Positions 44,169 to 53,685 of a stretch of 64,000 bases of DNA are shown piece by piece (the stretch's first letter is position 1; the number at the start of each line of letters is the position of its first letter). Source of the stretch: Pseudomonas orientalis (GTDB lineage Bacteria; Pseudomonadota; Gammaproteobacteria; Pseudomonadales; Pseudomonadaceae). The notes under the pieces are model-generated. The model was not told the DNA's origin and did no database searches. It saw only the letters and a program-made list of their open reading frames with translations. The translations under genes and the position numbers were made by a program. Location of the stretch: the NCBI RefSeq assembly GCF_002934065.1, contig NZ_CP018049.1, forward strand, positions 5,888,501-5,952,500. The letters run 5' to 3'.

Positions 44169-45376
44169 ACCTGGCCTTTCTTCTGTTCCTGCGCCCACGC
44201 CATGTAGCTGTTCATCGGTGGGTTTTTCTCGAAGTATTTTTTCAGACCGTCGAACAGGCCATCGGCAACCGCCTTTTGATGGCGCGCCGTTACCAGCCGC
44301 TGGGCGTCCTGGGTGTTGGAGATAAAGCCGGTCTCGACCAGGATCGACGGCACGTCCGGTGATTTGAGCACCGCAAATCCGGCCTGCTCCACCCGCTTCT
44401 GATGCAGGCTGGTGATGTTTTGCAGGCTACCCAGCACCGAGCTGCCCAGTTGCAGGCTGGAGGCGATGGTGGCGTTCATCGACATGTCGAGGATTACTCC
44501 CGCGAGCATCGGGTCCTTGTCCTTGAGGTTGAGTAATGTCGTGGCGCCCAGCAGGTCCGCGCCGTTTTCGCGCTGCGCCATGAAGCGGGCGGTCGCCGAG
44601 GTGGCGCCGCCTTCGGACAACGCGTACACCGAGGCCCCCGAAGCAGTAAGCCTTGGTGCGGCGTCGGCATGCACGGAGATGAACATATCGGCTTTGTGCT
44701 GACGGGCGATGTCCACACGCTTGCGCAAAGGCACGAAGAAGTCATCGTTGCGCACCAGCTTCACGTCAAAACCCTTTTCGCGTTTCAAGCGTTTGGCCAG
44801 CAATTGAGCGATCGACAGCACCACATCTTTTTCCCGCTGACCCTTGGAGCCGATGGCGCCGGGGTCCTTGCCGCCGTGGCCCGGGTCGACCACCACAATG
44901 ATGTCGCGTCGGGGATGGGTTTTATCCACCGGCGCGATCAAGGGCGCAGGTTCGGCGGCGATTTGACGAGGCGCCTGTGTGGCGCGGGTCAGGTCGAGCA
45001 CCAGGCGGTGGCCCTGGCCCTCCTGGGGCGGCAACAGGAAACTGTTGAGCTGCATCGGCGCGGCCAGGTCCAGCACGATGCGGGTGTCGTTCTGGCCAAA
45101 ATGCCCGGAGCGGATCGAGGTAATTCCGCTGTTCTTGAGCGCCAACTGGGAGAAATCGCCACTGAGCCCTGCGCCGCTCAGGTCGATGATCAAGCGTTCC
45201 GGGGCGGTCAGTGAAAACGTCTTGTAGTGCACCGGGCCGCTGAGGTCGAAGACCAGCCGTAGCTTATCGGCCGAACGCCACAGGCGCGCATTGCGGATCT
45301 GCGTGGCGTAAGCCCCCGGCGGCAAGGCGAACAGGGGGCTGAGCAACAGCAGGTTGAGGAGCTGACGTCTGTGCAT
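44165..45376 (-). CDS. amiA: N-acetylmuramoyl-L-alanine amidase with AMIN domain
   Basis: A periplasmic zinc amidase that cuts peptidoglycan crosslink stems at cell division. The 403-residue protein begins MHRRQLLNLLLLSPLFALPPG, a twin-arginine-like signal, followed by an AMIN domain (about 30-125) and an amidase_3 catalytic domain with VVDPGHGGKDPGA, ISVHADAA and LVETGFISN, which supply the zinc His/Glu ligands. It diverges from folE2 over a shared Zur box, matching the zinc-regulated amiA of P. aeruginosa. Confidence 0.93.
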   Translation of the reverse strand: MHRRQLLNLLLLSPLFALPPGAYATQIRNARLWRSADKLRLVFDLSGPVHYKTFSLTAPERLIIDLSGAGLSGDFSQLALKNSGITSIRSGHFGQNDTRIVLDLAAPMQLNSFLLPPQEGQGHRLVLDLTRATQAPRQIAAEPAPLIAPVDKTHPRRDIIVVVDPGHGGKDPGAIGSKGQREKDVVLSIAQLLAKRLKREKGFDVKLVRNDDFFVPLRKRVDIARQHKADMFISVHADAAPRLTASGASVYALSEGGATSATARFMAQRENGADLLGATTLLNLKDKDPMLAGVILDMSMNATIASSLQLGSSVLGSLQNITSLHQKRVEQAGFAVLKSPDVPSILVETGFISNTQDAQRLVTARHQKAVADGLFDGLKKYFEKNPPMNSYMAWAQEQKKGQV

Positions 45377-45459
45377 GACCGATACCGCGAATAAGGGAGC
45401 GTCCCTGCTCGACGTGACTGAAGAAAGGCTGGAGCAGAAAATTCATCGTGAATGTTATT

Positions 45460-45472
45460 GTTATACTATAAC
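45460..45472. promoter_or_regulatory. Zur box between divergent amiA and folE2
   Basis: GTTATACTATAAC is a perfect 6-bp inverted repeat around one base, in ATTGTTATACTATAACATG. TATACT within it is a candidate -10 for folE2. It lies 33 bp before folE2 and 84 bp before amiA and can govern both. Confidence 0.9.
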
Positions 45473-45504
45473 ATGTCTAATTATTACCAACGATGGACCT
45501 GCTT

Positions 45505-46395
45505 ATGAATGCGCTGACTCTGCCGGATATCGCCGCGCAGGCTTCACGCCAAGCCTTGCCACTCGACTGGGTGGGCATGTGCGGCGTGGCCTTGCCTGTC
45601 CTGTTTGATGGCCAACGCCTGCTCGCCACCGCCGATGCCGGTGTGAGCCTGGACGATGGATCGGCCCGCGGCATTCATATGTCACGCCTGTACCTGGCAC
45701 TGGAAATGTTCGATCAGCAGCCGCTGACGCCTGCACTTCTGCGTAATGTACTGCAGCGCTTTCTCGACACACATGAAGATTTATCTAATAACGCCTACCT
45801 GCGTATCCACACCAACTTGCTGTTGAAACGCCCGGCTCTGGTCAGCCCTTTGGACGGTTGGAAACGCTACCCGGTCAGCATTGAGGCGCGTCTGGAAAAC
45901 CAGATGTTCCACGTGGAACTAAAAATTGACGTGACCTACTCATCAACCTGCCCATGCTCCGCCGCCCTCGCCAGGCAATTGATTCAACAGCAATTTCTCG
46001 ACGATTTCGCCAACACGCCATTGCAGCATGCAGACGTGTTGACCTGGCTCGGCAGCGCCAACGGCATTGTCGCCACCCCCCACAGCCAACGCAGCAGCGC
46101 GCAGTTGCATGTGCACCTGCAGGGCGAGCAATTGCCAATTGTCGCCCTGATCAACAGCGCCGAAGCCGCCCTCGGCACCGCCGTGCAAACCGCGGTGAAA
46201 CGTGCCGATGAGCAAGCCTTCGCCCTGGCCAATGGGCAGAACCTGATGTTCTGCGAGGACGCCGCCCGCCGCCTTAACCTCGCCTTGAAGCGCTCGGATG
46301 CGGTCAAGGCCTTTCACCTCAAAGTGGTCCACGCCGAAAGCCTGCACGCGCACGACGCCGTGGCCGAAAGCCGCTGGACGAGACCTTCCACATGA
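45505..46395 (+). CDS. folE2: GTP cyclohydrolase FolE2 (zinc-independent type)
   Basis: FolE2 makes dihydroneopterin triphosphate for folate and queuosine synthesis using metals other than zinc, replacing the zinc enzyme FolE during starvation. The 296-residue protein begins MNALTLPDIAAQASRQALPLDWVGM and has the FolE2 signature YSSTCPCSAALARQLIQQ near residues 148-165. The ATG at 45505 fits the family start; one four codons earlier lacks a ribosome-binding site. A perfect Zur box precedes it, and it overlaps the ABC ATPase gene by ATGA. Confidence 0.95.
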   Translation: MNALTLPDIAAQASRQALPLDWVGMCGVALPVLFDGQRLLATADAGVSLDDGSARGIHMSRLYLALEMFDQQPLTPALLRNVLQRFLDTHEDLSNNAYLRIHTNLLLKRPALVSPLDGWKRYPVSIEARLENQMFHVELKIDVTYSSTCPCSAALARQLIQQQFLDDFANTPLQHADVLTWLGSANGIVATPHSQRSSAQLHVHLQGEQLPIVALINSAEAALGTAVQTAVKRADEQAFALANGQNLMFCEDAARRLNLALKRSDAVKAFHLKVVHAESLHAHDAVAESRWTRPST

Positions 46396-47060
46396 TCACC
46401 TGCACTGCGTTGCGCTGGGGCGCTCCGGGCCAACCGCTCACCCCCGCCGTGGATTTCACCCTGGAAAAAGGCAGCCTCACCGGCGTCATCGGCCCCAATG
46501 GCTGTGGCAAAAGCAGCCTGCTCAAGGTCATCGCCGGCTTGCAGAAGCCGCTGACAGGAAAGGTCAGCGTCGATGTTCCACGGCGCGGCGGCCTGGCCTT
46601 CCTGCCCCAGCAGCAATACCTGGACCGGCAGTTCCCCATCAGCCTGCAGGAACTGGTCGCTGCAGGATTGTGGGGCACTCGGCTCACGTCACCACAACGC
46701 AACGAACGCCTGCACGCCGCGCTGGAAGACTGGTGCCTGAGCGGCCTGGAGCAACGCCCGTTAATGGCCCTGTCCGGCGGCCAATTGCAACGCGCCCTGC
46801 TCGCCCGCATGAGCCTGACCGACTCGCCGGTGTTGCTGCTCGACGAACCCCACGCCGCCCTTGATGAGGAAGGCCAGGCGCTGTGCTGGAAACACATCCA
46901 TGCCTGGCATGAAGAAGGCCGCACGCTGATGGTGGTCTGTCATGACCTGGCGTCGGTGCGCCATCACACACCGGACGTGCTGCACATCAAAAGCACGGGC
47001 TGCGCGCTGGGCTCGAGTAAAGAGTTGATTCGTCCACAACCGCAATTGCAGGTGGCCTGA
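46392..47060 (+). CDS. Metal ABC transporter ATP-binding protein
   Basis: The 222-residue ATPase has Walker A GPNGCGKSSL near residues 36-45, the ABC signature ALSGGQLQRALLAR, and Walker B VLLLDEPHAALDEEG. It couples ATP hydrolysis to import by the following permease and binding protein, most likely zinc. In some Pseudomonas genomes genes of this layout are named aztABC, which may apply here. It overlaps folE2 by ATGA and the permease by TGATG. Confidence 0.9.
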   Translation: MITCTALRWGAPGQPLTPAVDFTLEKGSLTGVIGPNGCGKSSLLKVIAGLQKPLTGKVSVDVPRRGGLAFLPQQQYLDRQFPISLQELVAAGLWGTRLTSPQRNERLHAALEDWCLSGLEQRPLMALSGGQLQRALLARMSLTDSPVLLLDEPHAALDEEGQALCWKHIHAWHEEGRTLMVVCHDLASVRHHTPDVLHIKSTGCALGSSKELIRPQPQLQVA

Positions 47061-47926
47061 TGCATGTTGCCGCCCATTTGTGGATGCCCTTTGTCGACTT
47101 CGTGTTCATGCGCCGCGCGCTGATCGGCGGGCTGGTGCTGGCCTGCAGCACCGCGCCGCTGGGGGTGTTTCTGATCCTGCGGCGCATGAGCCTTATCGGT
47201 GATGCGGTGGCCCACGGCATTCTGCCCGGCGCCGCCTTGGGCTTCTGGTTCGCCGGGCTGAGCCTGCCCGCGTTGACCCTCGGCGGCCTCGGCGCCGGAC
47301 TGGGCATGGCGGGGTTATCCGCGTGGATCACCCGCCGCACCGGCCTGCGCGAAGACGCCAGCCTCGCCGCCATCTACCCCATCTCCCTCGCCGCCGGCGT
47401 GTTGATTCTTGGCATCGCCGGCAAGCGCCTGGACCTGCTGCACCTGCTGTTCGGCTCCGCGCTGGCCGTGGATGAAACCACCCTTACCGGCATGTTGTGG
47501 GTGACCGGCTTCAGCCTGATTGCCATGGCGCTGATCTACAAACCGCTGTTGCTCGATACCCTCGACCCGCTGTTCCTGCAAACCGTCAGCCGCCTGGGCC
47601 CGCTCGCCCACGGACTGTTCCTGACCCTGGTAGTGCTGAACCTGGTGATCGGGTTCCAGGCCATTGGCGCCTTGATGGTGGTGGGTTTGATGATGCTGCC
47701 GGCCATCGCTTCACGCTTCTGGAGCCGGCGCCTGCCGGTATTGATCGCGGTATCGGCAGTGCTGGGATGCCTGTCGGTATGGCTGGGTCTGCTGTTGTCG
47801 TTCTATTACTCACTGCCCAGCGGCCCGGCCATCGTGCTGGTGGCGGGCGGCGGGTATTTGCTGTCCGTGGTCTTTGGTCCGGTGCACGGCTTGCTGCGCC
47901 GCCCGCCCTTGCTGTCATCCCAATGA
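47060..47926 (+). CDS. Metal ABC transporter permease (ABC-3 type)
   Basis: A 288-residue membrane protein of the ZnuB/MntB family, with about eight hydrophobic segments (for example ALIGGLVLACSTAPLGVFLIL and ALMVVGLMMLPAIASRFW) and the family's GDAVAHGILPGAALGFWF loop. It is translationally coupled to the ATPase gene by a one-base overlap (TGATG). It forms the membrane channel of a zinc-type importer; the substrate is inferred from Zur context. Confidence 0.9.
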   Translation: MHVAAHLWMPFVDFVFMRRALIGGLVLACSTAPLGVFLILRRMSLIGDAVAHGILPGAALGFWFAGLSLPALTLGGLGAGLGMAGLSAWITRRTGLREDASLAAIYPISLAAGVLILGIAGKRLDLLHLLFGSALAVDETTLTGMLWVTGFSLIAMALIYKPLLLDTLDPLFLQTVSRLGPLAHGLFLTLVVLNLVIGFQAIGALMVVGLMMLPAIASRFWSRRLPVLIAVSAVLGCLSVWLGLLLSFYYSLPSGPAIVLVAGGGYLLSVVFGPVHGLLRRPPLLSSQ

Positions 47927-47937
47927 GGTGTTTTCCG

Positions 47938-48816
47938 ATGCGCGCTCTACTCGTGCTGTTCAGCCTGCTGCTGCCGCTGTCGATGGCCCAGGCCGCCGAC
48001 AAACTCCAGGTCGTCACCAGCTTCAGTATCCTCGATGACATCACCCATCAGATTGGTGGCGATCACATCCAGATCAGCAACATGGTCGGCCCGGACGCCG
48101 ACGCCCACACCTATGAGCCCACACCGGACGACGCCAAGGCGCTGCTCAAGGCCAGGCTGATCATCAAGAACGGCCTGGGCTTCGAGCCCTGGTTGGACCG
48201 CCTGGTGACCAGCACCGAAACCCGGGCCACGGTGGTCACCGCCAGCAAGGGCGTGATCTCCCACACCATGGACGAGGACGGCGAGACCATCCCCGACCCG
48301 CACGCCTGGCACAACCTGGCCAATGCCGAGATCTACGTCAACAACATCACCAAGGCGCTGGTGGCCGCCGACCCAGCCAACAAAGCGGACTATGTGCGCA
48401 ACAGCCAGGCTTACCTGAAAGACATCTACCGCCTGCTGGCCGAAGCCAAGACCAGGTTCGGCGCGCTGCCTGCGGGTAACCGCCGTATCGTCACCTCCCA
48501 TGACGCCTTCGGTTACCTGGGCCAGGCCTACGGTATCCAGTTCCTCGCGCCCCAAGGCCTGTCCACCGAGCGCGAACCGTCGGCCGCCGAAGTGGCCGCG
48601 TTGATCACCCAGATCCGCAAGGACAAGGTCAAGGCCGTGTTCATGGAAAACATCAAGGACTCACGCCTGCTCAAGCAAATTGCCGACGAAAGCGGCGCGC
48701 AGATCGGCGGCACGCTGTACTCCGATGCCCTGGCGGCAGAAGGCCCGGCCAGCACCTTTACCGGGCTGTTCGAATACAACCTCAACACCTTGTGCGCCGC
48801 GCTGGGCAAACCATGA
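47938..48816 (+). CDS. Zinc/metal ABC transporter substrate-binding protein (ZnuA/TroA family)
   Basis: A 292-residue periplasmic binding protein with signal peptide MRALLVLFSLLLPLSMAQA. Metal ligands are visible as His in DADAHTYEPTPDDAKAL, His in DPHAWHNLANAEIYV, His in VTSHDAFGYLG and an acidic residue near the C-terminus, as in cluster A-I zinc/manganese proteins. No long His-rich loop is present, unlike typical ZnuA. GAGGTG precedes the ATG. It ends in ATGA overlap with the gamma carbonic anhydrase gene. Confidence 0.9.
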   Translation: MRALLVLFSLLLPLSMAQAADKLQVVTSFSILDDITHQIGGDHIQISNMVGPDADAHTYEPTPDDAKALLKARLIIKNGLGFEPWLDRLVTSTETRATVVTASKGVISHTMDEDGETIPDPHAWHNLANAEIYVNNITKALVAADPANKADYVRNSQAYLKDIYRLLAEAKTRFGALPAGNRRIVTSHDAFGYLGQAYGIQFLAPQGLSTEREPSAAEVAALITQIRKDKVKAVFMENIKDSRLLKQIADESGAQIGGTLYSDALAAEGPASTFTGLFEYNLNTLCAALGKP

Positions 48817-49373
48817 TTCGCAAGAACCCTTCCGGCGATCTGCCGCTAATAGCCGAATCGGCCTATGTCGACAAAACCGCGATCATCTGCGGCAAGGTCA
48901 TCATCGGCGAAAACGTGTTTGTGGGCCCCTACGCCGTGATCCGCGCCGACGAAGTCGACGCCAGCGGCGCCATGGACCCCATCACCATCGGTGCCAATTC
49001 CAATATTCAGGACGGCGTGGTGATCCACTCCAAGTCCGGCGCCGCCGTGACCATCGGCGAGTTCACCTCGATTGCGCACCGCTCCATCGTGCATGGCCCC
49101 TGCACCGTCGGCGACCGCGTGTTCATTGGCTTCAACAGCGTGCTGTTCAACTGCGCCGTGGGCGACGGCTGCGTGGTGCGGCACAACTCGGTGGTGGACG
49201 GGCGCGACCTGCCCGCAGCCTTCTATGTCCCCTCAACCACCCGCATCGGGCCCACTACCGACCTGTCGCAATTCCCGCCGGTAAGTGTCAGCGCCTCGGA
49301 GTTTTCCGAAGACGTGGCGCGCACCAATGTCGACCTGGTGCGCGGTTACAAGGCCCTGCAAAACGAGTTCTGA
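48813..49373 (+). CDS. Gamma-class carbonic anhydrase-like protein
   Basis: A 186-residue left-handed beta-helix protein with repeated hexapeptides. Histidines at the gamma-class metal positions are visible in DGVVIHSKSG and FTSIAHRSIVHGPC. Such enzymes can use iron or cobalt, so they may replace zinc carbonic anhydrases in starvation. It is the last gene of the folE2 operon (ATGA overlap with the binding protein), matching the Zur-linked gamma-carbonic-anhydrase gene of P. aeruginosa. Confidence 0.88.
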   Translation: MIRKNPSGDLPLIAESAYVDKTAIICGKVIIGENVFVGPYAVIRADEVDASGAMDPITIGANSNIQDGVVIHSKSGAAVTIGEFTSIAHRSIVHGPCTVGDRVFIGFNSVLFNCAVGDGCVVRHNSVVDGRDLPAAFYVPSTTRIGPTTDLSQFPPVSVSASEFSEDVARTNVDLVRGYKALQNEF

Positions 49374-49411
49374 AGCAGGAGCCGGGTGTTGATTGGCAAT
49401 GCCCGGCTGGA

Positions 49412-49933
49412 TCAGGCGCGAGGTTTGACGGTGCCGCAATCGTTACCCAGCCACTGGGCGTGAGTGTCCAGGCTGCCCTTTTGCTGGATGCCGGTGGCAT
49501 TGAAGGTGCCGTTGACGGTGGTGGTGAATTCTTTCTGGCTCTGGAACGTCGCCACCCCCACGCCCTGGGCTTTCGGGCAACTGAAGCGGAATTTCCACTG
49601 GTTGCCGGTCTTGTCGGTCACTTGCTGTTTGCAGCCCGATTGCGGGTCAGTCAGGGGGATGGAATCGGAGGCGACCTGAGCCGGCGTCAGGCACACCTGC
49701 ACGCCTTTACCGGCCATGGTAATGCCTTGCTTTTCCAGCATGGCGCGTTGTTCGGGGGTCATCTGTTGCTTGAGCTGACCGAGGATCAGCGACAGGTCCG
49801 GCAGGTCCTGGTTATCGACTTTCATATTGCTGGTGGTCAATTCCCACAAGCCCGGCGCCAACATCTGCGCCTGCGCCGCCACCGGCAGCGACAAACCAAC
49901 AACCATGGACAAACACAGCAGACGAGCATTCAT
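49412..49933 (-). CDS. DUF3617-family exported protein, 173 aa
   Basis: The signal peptide MNARLLCLSMVVGLSLPVAAQA is followed by the family pattern MLAPGLWELTTSNMKVDNQ, a central LEKQGITMAGKG-VQVCLTPAQ segment and Cys-containing strands (GCKQQVTDKTG). Function is unknown. The ATG at 49933 has GGAG before it. It is convergent with the gamma carbonic anhydrase gene. Confidence 0.85.
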   Translation of the reverse strand: MNARLLCLSMVVGLSLPVAAQAQMLAPGLWELTTSNMKVDNQDLPDLSLILGQLKQQMTPEQRAMLEKQGITMAGKGVQVCLTPAQVASDSIPLTDPQSGCKQQVTDKTGNQWKFRFSCPKAQGVGVATFQSQKEFTTTVNGTFNATGIQQKGSLDTHAQWLGNDCGTVKPRA

Positions 49934-50063
49934 CGGGTAACTCCTGGGCAATGGTGGGCGTTAGACGCCGCAAAGGCGCCAGTGTTGCACGGCAAATAAA
50001 ATAGCGACATTCACTGTGGAACATGGTCTGTTACGCACTGGACTGCCCGGAGTGATGTCGTTC

Positions 50064-51503
50064 ATGGATTTTTTTGGCCCGCACCTGCTCGCCTACTTCA
50101 TTGCCACGCTGCATTTTTTCGGGAGCCTCGCCGCAGTCCATGCGGTACTGACCGTCAGGACCGCCCAAGGCTCGATTGCCTGGGCGTTGTCGTTGATGTT
50201 CATGCCCTATCTCACGCTGATTCCCTACCTGATTTTCGGGCGCAGCACCTTCGATGCCTACATCCAGGCGCGTCGCCAGGCCAACCAGGAAATGCACCGG
50301 GCAATCGCCGAGCTGAACTGGCGCCCGTGGGTCGAGGAAGCGCTGGCCGCACGCAACTCCAGTGCCTACGCGTCCTTGCGCGCCATGCCCAAATTGGGCC
50401 GCATGCCGTGCCTGGCCAATAACCAGGTGCAGTTGCTGGTCAATGGCGATGCCACCTTCAGCGCCATCTTCGAGGCCATCGGCAACGCGAAAACCGCCGT
50501 GCTGTTCCAGTTCTTCATCATTCATGACGATGACCTCGGCCGCCAACTGCATCGGTTACTCACGGCAAAAGCGGCCGAAGGCGTGGACATCTACGTGCTT
50601 TACGACCGCATCGGCAGCCACGCCCTGCCCCATGGCTACGTGCAATCGCTGCGCGACGCCGGGGTGAAGGTCAAGGCCTTCGCCACTCGCAGCGGCTGGC
50701 TGAACCGCTTCCAGGTCAACTTTCGCAACCATCGCAAAATCGTGGTGGTGGACGGCATCACCGGGTTTGTCGGCGGGCACAATGTGGGCGATGAATACCT
50801 CGGCAAAAAGCCGCCGTTGTCACCGTGGCGCGATACCCACGTGCAGGTCACCGGCCCGGTGGTGGCATGCTTGCAGGAGTCGTTTGCCGAGGACTGGTTC
50901 TGGGCCGCGCGGGCATTGCCGCCGCTGATCCTGCCGGACGCTTATCCGGAAGACGGCGTGCTCTGCCAACTGCTCGCCAGCGGGCCGGCGGACCCGTATG
51001 AAACCTGCTCGCTGTTTTTCGTCGAGGCCATTCATGCCGCGACCCAGCGCGTGTGGATCACCAGCCCGTATTTCATCCCCGACGAAGCGGTGTTCGCCGC
51101 CCTGCGCCTGGCCGTCCTGCGCGGCGTGGATGTGCGCGTGCTGCTGCCCTCACGTCCCGACCACCGCATCGTGTACGCCGCGTCCAGCCTCTATGCCATC
51201 GAAGCGGTACGCGCCGGCGTGCGGGTGTTCCGCTACACCCCCGGGTTCCTGCATCAAAAAGTGGTGTTGGTGGACAGCGAAATCAGCGCCATCGGCAGTG
51301 CGAATATGGACAACCGTTCGTTCCGGCTGAATTTCGAAGTGATGTTGCTCACGGTCGACGAAGCCTTCGCCAAAGAGGTGGAGCAGATGCTGCTGGACGA
51401 CTTCGCCCTGGCCCATGAAGTCAGCCAGGAAGAAAGCCGCGAGACCCGGCGCCTGCAACAGCTGGGCATGCGGGTGGCGCGCTTGATCTCACCCATCCTT
51501 TAA
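50064..51503 (+). CDS. cls: Cardiolipin synthase (phospholipase D family)
   Basis: Cls joins two phosphatidylglycerols to cardiolipin at the inner membrane. The 479-residue protein has two N-terminal membrane segments (LLAYFIATLHFFGSL and ALSLMFMPYLTLIPYLIFG) and two HKD motifs, NHRKIVVVDG near 221 and LHQKVVLVDS near 395. A start at 50064 gives the family length; 50055 and 50016 are alternatives, with GGAG at 50049-50052. Confidence 0.93.
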   Translation: MDFFGPHLLAYFIATLHFFGSLAAVHAVLTVRTAQGSIAWALSLMFMPYLTLIPYLIFGRSTFDAYIQARRQANQEMHRAIAELNWRPWVEEALAARNSSAYASLRAMPKLGRMPCLANNQVQLLVNGDATFSAIFEAIGNAKTAVLFQFFIIHDDDLGRQLHRLLTAKAAEGVDIYVLYDRIGSHALPHGYVQSLRDAGVKVKAFATRSGWLNRFQVNFRNHRKIVVVDGITGFVGGHNVGDEYLGKKPPLSPWRDTHVQVTGPVVACLQESFAEDWFWAARALPPLILPDAYPEDGVLCQLLASGPADPYETCSLFFVEAIHAATQRVWITSPYFIPDEAVFAALRLAVLRGVDVRVLLPSRPDHRIVYAASSLYAIEAVRAGVRVFRYTPGFLHQKVVLVDSEISAIGSANMDNRSFRLNFEVMLLTVDEAFAKEVEQMLLDDFALAHEVSQEESRETRRLQQLGMRVARLISPIL

Positions 51504-51505
51504 AA

Positions 51506-51594
51506 TGTGGGAGGGGGCTTGCCCCCGATTACGGTGTGTCAGTCACAAGTTGGGTTACTGATACACCGCTATCGGGGGCAAGCCCCCTCCCACA
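51506..51594. repeat. REPIN (TGTGGGAGGGGGC class)
   Basis: Two facing REP cores of the main class start two bases after the cls stop codon and end 30 bp before the convergent cfa gene stop. They may terminate both transcripts. Confidence 0.9.
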
Positions 51595-51624
51595 TTTAGT
51601 TCTTAGACGTTTTCGTAATCGTGA

Positions 51625-52809
51625 TCAGCGGTAGATATCTTCCCGCGTCCACGGCAGTTCATGGCTGCCATCGGCATGGGGTTTCACCGCCAGGATCTGG
51701 TGCAGGTTGATCCAGCCCCGCGCAAACGCATAGGCGCAACCGGCCAGGTACAGGCGCCAGATACGCAAGGCGTGCTCCGGCACCCTCTTCGCCGCCGCTT
51801 CGAGGTTATCCTCCAGGCGCTCGCTCCAGTGGTCCAGCGTGCGGGCGTAGTGCAGGCGCAGACTTTCGACATCCACCACTTCCAACCCGACTTCGCTGAT
51901 TTCGGCCGTCATCATCGCCAAGTGCGGCAGCTCGCCATTGGGGAAGACATAGCGCTCGATAAACTCCCCGGCACCACGGCCCACGGGACGACCGTCGGTA
52001 TGCTTGGCGGTAATGCCATGGTTCATCACCAGGCCGCCTTCGCGCACGGCGCCGTGCAGAATCCGGCAGTATTGCGCCAGGTTGGCGTGGCCGACATGTT
52101 CAAACATGCCCACGCTCACCACCTTGTCGAAACGGCCATCCTGAGGCAGGTCGCGATAGTCGAGCAGTTGCAGGTCGACCTGCTCTTCAAGACCTTCGGC
52201 CCTGACCCGCTCTCTGGCCAGGGCCAGTTGTTCCTTGCTCAAGGTAATCCCGAACACCTTGACGCCGAATTCCCGCGCCGCAAACCGCGCCAGCCCGCCC
52301 CAGCCACAGCCTACATCGAGCAGGTATTCACCCGGCTGCAAGCGCAATTTGCGGCACAGGTGGCGAAATTTGTCTTGCTGGGCCTGGTCGATGGACTCGC
52401 TGCCGGTTTCGAAATAACCGCAGGAATACGCCATGTCCTGGTCCAGCCATAGCTGGTAGAACTCGTTGGACAGGTCGTAGTGGTAGGAGATGGCCGCCGC
52501 ATCGGTTGCCTTGTCGTGGATCGAGCGCACCGGGCGAGGTCCGTCGTCGTCGTCGATCAAGGCGTGACTCAATTCATCACATACCCTGATCACCTCGGCA
52601 ATGGAGCCTTCCAGGTCCAGCTTGCCCTCGACGAAGGCTTCGCCCAGTGAATCGAGCGTGGGATGGGTCAGCTGTGTGACGACCGTAGGGTCCTTCACCA
52701 CAATGGTCACACTGGGCTCCGGGCCCAGGTTGAATTCATGGCCGTCCCAGAGTCGCAGACGCAGCGGTAGCTGAAGATTCTGTAAGGCCGGTGGAAGTTG
52801 CGCGAGCAT
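51625..52809 (-). CDS. cfa: Cyclopropane-fatty-acyl-phospholipid synthase
   Basis: Cfa adds a methylene from SAM to membrane phospholipid unsaturated fatty acids, typically in stationary phase. The 394-residue protein shows AISYHYDLSNEFYQLWLDQDMAYSCGYF, SAM motif LDVGCGWGGLARFAAREF, and the catalytic-site MFEHVGHANLAQY. Length is normal. No fused FAD domain is present. The long C-rich upstream stretch contains the likely ribosome-binding site. Confidence 0.95.
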   Translation of the reverse strand: MLAQLPPALQNLQLPLRLRLWDGHEFNLGPEPSVTIVVKDPTVVTQLTHPTLDSLGEAFVEGKLDLEGSIAEVIRVCDELSHALIDDDDGPRPVRSIHDKATDAAAISYHYDLSNEFYQLWLDQDMAYSCGYFETGSESIDQAQQDKFRHLCRKLRLQPGEYLLDVGCGWGGLARFAAREFGVKVFGITLSKEQLALARERVRAEGLEEQVDLQLLDYRDLPQDGRFDKVVSVGMFEHVGHANLAQYCRILHGAVREGGLVMNHGITAKHTDGRPVGRGAGEFIERYVFPNGELPHLAMMTAEISEVGLEVVDVESLRLHYARTLDHWSERLEDNLEAAAKRVPEHALRIWRLYLAGCAYAFARGWINLHQILAVKPHADGSHELPWTREDIYR

Positions 52810-52881
52810 GAGTAGTCCCCCCCTTGTTTCAGACGTCTGGAGTGAGGGTAGACCATCCCAAATAAAGTAGGAAGCTATCGA

Positions 52882-53685
52882 TTAAATAACTGCCTGCCAT
52901 GAAGCTCGACGTTCGAGCAACCCGTCCTGGATCCACTGTTTCAACCAAGTGGCCGCTTGCAGTGGCGCACCCTCTCCATAAGTGACTGCCAACTCGGTGC
53001 ACAGTTCTGAAAAGTTCCAGCCGGTGGTCGTCATGCTTGCCAGGGCACGGGCCTCATCCGGTTCCAGGCTGCGGTACTGGCACAGGTTGCGGTGACGCCA
53101 CACCAGGCACACCTGCGCCACGTCCAATGTCTGGCTGCCGGGAAAGTCCGATTCATCCTTGTTGGCCCGCCAGAGGGCCACCGTATTGAAACGGCACAGC
53201 ACATGTTGCACTGAAGGTGCCAGCGATACGCGCAAGTGCGGCCAGTCCTCGGGCGTCAGTTGCGCCATATGGTCGAGGGTCAGCGGCTCGCCCGCAGGCG
53301 CGTCGAAGGCCAGGGTGAACGCCCATTCCAACTGCGCCAGTTCAGCCAGGGGAATACTTTGTTCGGCCACCAGATGCTCAAGAATAAACACTGCAAAGCG
53401 CTCACCCAGCCAACGCAGGCTGTAATGGGCCGACGGGTAGCGCCGAACATACGCCTGGCTCAACGCGGCAAACTCTTGATCACCCAGCCAGTAGCGGATG
53501 GCGGCGAAATCATGACGTAACACTTCCTGTAAGCGCGACAGGTAAGCGTTGTGATAAATCGCCAGGCCCGTGTCTACATCCAGCGTCGTGCCGCCGAGCA
53601 GGGTGGCAGAAAAGCCACTGGCGGCGGTGGACGTTTCAGACAACAGATGCGCCTCGAAGGCCAGTTGCCAATCGATCAGGCGCAT
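52882..53685 (-). CDS. bufC: DUF2063 protein, BufC-like partner of the DUF692 enzyme
   Basis: The 267-residue protein has an N-terminal DUF2063 domain (DTGLAIYHNAYLSRLQEVLRHDFAAIRYWLGDQEF near residues 36-72) and a C-terminal helical region. In bufferin systems BufC delivers the precursor peptide to the DUF692 enzyme. It overlaps bufB by 10 bp and is the last gene of the operon. Assignment rests on family and arrangement. Confidence 0.87.
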   Translation of the reverse strand: MRLIDWQLAFEAHLLSETSTAASGFSATLLGGTTLDVDTGLAIYHNAYLSRLQEVLRHDFAAIRYWLGDQEFAALSQAYVRRYPSAHYSLRWLGERFAVFILEHLVAEQSIPLAELAQLEWAFTLAFDAPAGEPLTLDHMAQLTPEDWPHLRVSLAPSVQHVLCRFNTVALWRANKDESDFPGSQTLDVAQVCLVWRHRNLCQYRSLEPDEARALASMTTTGWNFSELCTELAVTYGEGAPLQAATWLKQWIQDGLLERRASWQAVI